The position numbers were made by a program, and so were the translations under genes. Under the pieces are notes generated by a model. The model did not search any database. It was not told the origin of the DNA and was given only the letters and a program-made list of their open reading frames with translations. From Algibacter lectus (GTDB lineage: Bacteria > Bacteroidota > Bacteroidia > Flavobacteriales > Flavobacteriaceae), in NCBI RefSeq assembly GCF_900112395.1, contig NZ_FOLN01000002.1, positions 372,001 through 436,000 of the forward strand: a stretch of DNA of 64,000 nt. The letters run 5' to 3'. Below are positions 62,278 to 64,000 of the stretch, in pieces. Numbering within the stretch: position 1 is the first letter of the stretch; each line of letters begins with the position of its first letter.

Positions 62278-63693
62278 CTAGTCGTTGAATTTAAAATATT
62301 TCACAGCATTAAAATAGCAAATGTTTTGAATTATTTTTCCTATAAATTCTAAATCATTTGGAACAAGTCCATTTTTAACATCTTCTGCCATAAGGTTACA
62401 TAAAATACGTCTAAAATACTCATGCCTAGGGAATGATAAAAAGCTACGGCTATCGGTTAGCATACCAATAAAGCGACTTAATAAGCCCATATTAGACAGC
62501 GTATTTAATTGTTTTTCCATGCCGTCTTTTTGATCTAAAAACCACCAACCAGAGCCCCATTGCATTTTACCTGGCGTATCAGCACTTTGAAAATTCCCCA
62601 TCATGGTAGCGAATACTTCGTTTTGCGATGGATTTAAATTATAAGTGATGGTTTTTGCTAATTGATTGGTAGATTCTAAAGCTTTAAACAATTTAGACAT
62701 AAATTCTGCTACCGGAAAATCTCCAATAGAATCGCAACCAGCATCTAGACCAATTTCTGCCTCTAGCCTAGTATTATTATTTCTAAGTGATCCTAAATGA
62801 TATTGCTGTGCCCAATCGAATTCGTGATATTTTTTTCCTAAATACAGAAATAAAAATGAACGATAAGTTGTGATTTCTGAAGTTGAAAGTATTTCTCCTT
62901 TTAATTTTTTATCGAAAATTAAAGCAACATCTTCTTCAGTAAAATCTACAATATCGAGATGTTCTCCTAGTCCAAAATCTGATAATTTACAGCCTAAACT
63001 ATCAAAATAAGCAATACGCTGATCTATCGCTTTTAAAAAAGCATCAAAAGAATTAATAGTAATTCCTGAAGCATCTCCTAAACGAATTAAATATTTAGAA
63101 AAACTTGGCTTTCCTATCCAAAATAAATTATCCGATCTAAACGTTGGTAATACTTTGGTATAAAAATCACCTTCTGCAATTTTTTTATGATCCATTAAAT
63201 CATCAGCAGGATCGTCCGTAGTACAAACTACTTCCACCTTCATATCTTCTAAAAGTTGTGCAGGTGTTTTATGCTCTAAAATACTATTCGCTTTCTCATA
63301 AATAGCATCAGCTGTACTTGGTTGTAGAATATCATCGATATCAAAATAACGTTTTAATTCCAGCTGAGTCCAGTGAAACAAAGGGTTTCTTAAAGTATAA
63401 GGCACTGTTTCTGCCCAGCTTAAAAACTTATCTTTTAGCGATGCCGCACCGGTAATATTAAACTCTTCAATACCATTAGCACGCATGCCGCGCCATTTAT
63501 AGTGATCGCCTTTTAACCAAACCTCCGTTATGTTTTTAACCGGTTTATTATCGGCAATTTGCTTAGCCGATAAATGGTTATGATAATCTATAATTGGTAA
63601 ATCTTTAGCGTACTGATGGTACAATGTTTCAGCTATATCAGACTGCAACAAGAAATTATCAGTTATAAAGTTTTTTGAATTTATAGTACTCAT
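62278..63693 (-). CDS. uxaC: Glucuronate (uronate) isomerase
   Basis: A 471-aa cytoplasmic enzyme of the amidohydrolase-like fold that converts D-glucuronate to D-fructuronate and D-galacturonate to D-tagaturonate. Typical segments are DNFLLQSDIAETLYHQYAKD, IIDYHNHLSAKQIADN with metal-site histidines, EVVCTTDDPADDL, GSGWWFLDQKDGMEKQ and LTDSRSFLSFPRHEYFRRIL. It begins 2 bases after uxuA and is followed by dctP, so uptake and the first two catabolic steps share one transcript. Confidence 0.96.
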   Translation of the reverse strand: MSTINSKNFITDNFLLQSDIAETLYHQYAKDLPIIDYHNHLSAKQIADNKPVKNITEVWLKGDHYKWRGMRANGIEEFNITGAASLKDKFLSWAETVPYTLRNPLFHWTQLELKRYFDIDDILQPSTADAIYEKANSILEHKTPAQLLEDMKVEVVCTTDDPADDLMDHKKIAEGDFYTKVLPTFRSDNLFWIGKPSFSKYLIRLGDASGITINSFDAFLKAIDQRIAYFDSLGCKLSDFGLGEHLDIVDFTEEDVALIFDKKLKGEILSTSEITTYRSFLFLYLGKKYHEFDWAQQYHLGSLRNNNTRLEAEIGLDAGCDSIGDFPVAEFMSKLFKALESTNQLAKTITYNLNPSQNEVFATMMGNFQSADTPGKMQWGSGWWFLDQKDGMEKQLNTLSNMGLLSRFIGMLTDSRSFLSFPRHEYFRRILCNLMAEDVKNGLVPNDLEFIGKIIQNICYFNAVKYFKFND

Positions 63694-63695
63694 AA

Positions 63696-64000
63696 TTATA
63701 TGCTTTTCGAAATTCCAAACTCCAGTCCTCTTAACTCTGCTAAACCACGCAATCTTCCAATTCCAGAATAACCTGGGTTTGTTTTCTTATGTAAATCATC
63801 TAACATTTGATGTCCATGATCAGGACGCACAGGAATTAAAGCATCTTTCATACCTGCAGCTATACGTCTTCTTTCTTCTAAAACAACCGCTTTCATTACG
63901 CTATACATATCAACATCACCTTCTAAGTGGTTGGCCTCGTAAAAGTTTCCTTTTTCATCACGTTGCGTACTTCTAAAGTGTAAAAAGTGTACACGATCGG
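63696..64000 (-). CDS. uxuA: Mannonate dehydratase, C-terminal part
   Basis: About the last 101 residues are present and the gene enters the window from the right edge. The segments [36 protein letters not shown] and [18 protein letters not shown], then [20 protein letters not shown], match the C-terminus of UxuA. UxuA removes water from D-mannonate to give 2-keto-3-deoxygluconate. Mannonate comes from fructuronate through UxuB, which is not in the window. It is the upstream gene of the uxaC-dctPQM operon. Confidence 0.93.
   Translation of the reverse strand, partial: DRVHFLHFRSTQRDEKGNFYEANHLEGDVDMYSVMKAVVLEERRRIAAGMKDALIPVRPDHGHQMLDDLHKKTNPGYSGIGRLRGLAELRGLEFGISKSI

Overview
The window looks like chromosomal sequence from a marine-type member of the Flavobacteriaceae (Bacteroidetes). 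The reasons are AT-rich DNA, SusC/SusD, TamB and LptD of the flavobacterial type, many 'SCxDD' lipoproteins, bacillithiol genes, few visible Shine-Dalgarno sites, and several TAnnTTTG boxes of the Bacteroidetes -7 promoter type just upstream of genes. It is almost entirely protein-coding. I saw no rRNA, tRNA, CRISPR array, transposase, integrase or phage gene.

Layout. 1-10.4 kb: the start of guaA, bshC, a collagen-repeat PhoX-like lipoprotein, a di-heme peroxidase with a long helical N-terminal half, a four-helix membrane protein, bshA, and a GH3/beta-lactamase fusion. 10.6-14.4 kb: an imelysin / di-heme oxidoreductase / imelysin lipoprotein operon. 14.8-18 kb: a PiT-like permease with a universal stress protein, and serB. 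18.1-23.3 kb: a six-gene run joining a cell-wall amidase, an MCE protein and a membrane Fe-S module. 23.5-29.3 kb: lptD, ridA, a hybrid sensor kinase lacking its phosphoacceptor His, and guaC. 29.5-36.3 kb: a three-gene transglutaminase / ATP-grasp / alpha-E operon, which is the least understood system here. 36.3-45.1 kb: an ABC ATPase, a GlcNAc-kinase-like protein, gap, pfkA and tamB. 45.2-51.7 kb: tsaD, then a run of RNA-modification and small envelope genes. 51.7-64 kb: SusD/SusC, a PI-PLC-like secreted enzyme, a GntR-type regulator, a TRAP transporter (dctPQM), uxaC and the end of uxuA.

How the genes work together. bshA and bshC give two of the three bacillithiol steps; bshB was not seen. 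The last 12 kb are a carbohydrate region in which a hexuronate is imported through TRAP, isomerised by UxaC and dehydrated by UxuA toward KDG. A SusC/D pair and a phosphodiesterase-like secreted protein lie next door. The imelysin and di-heme peroxidase combination occurs as an operon and, possibly, also as a fused protein.

The best candidates for undescribed biology are the 29.5-36.3 kb putative peptide-ligase operon, the Tyr-for-His sensor kinase, the two imelysin/di-heme arrangements, and possible processing of glucuronate-containing inositol-phosphate glycolipids at the right end. Function calls rest on motif recognition by eye, with no database search.
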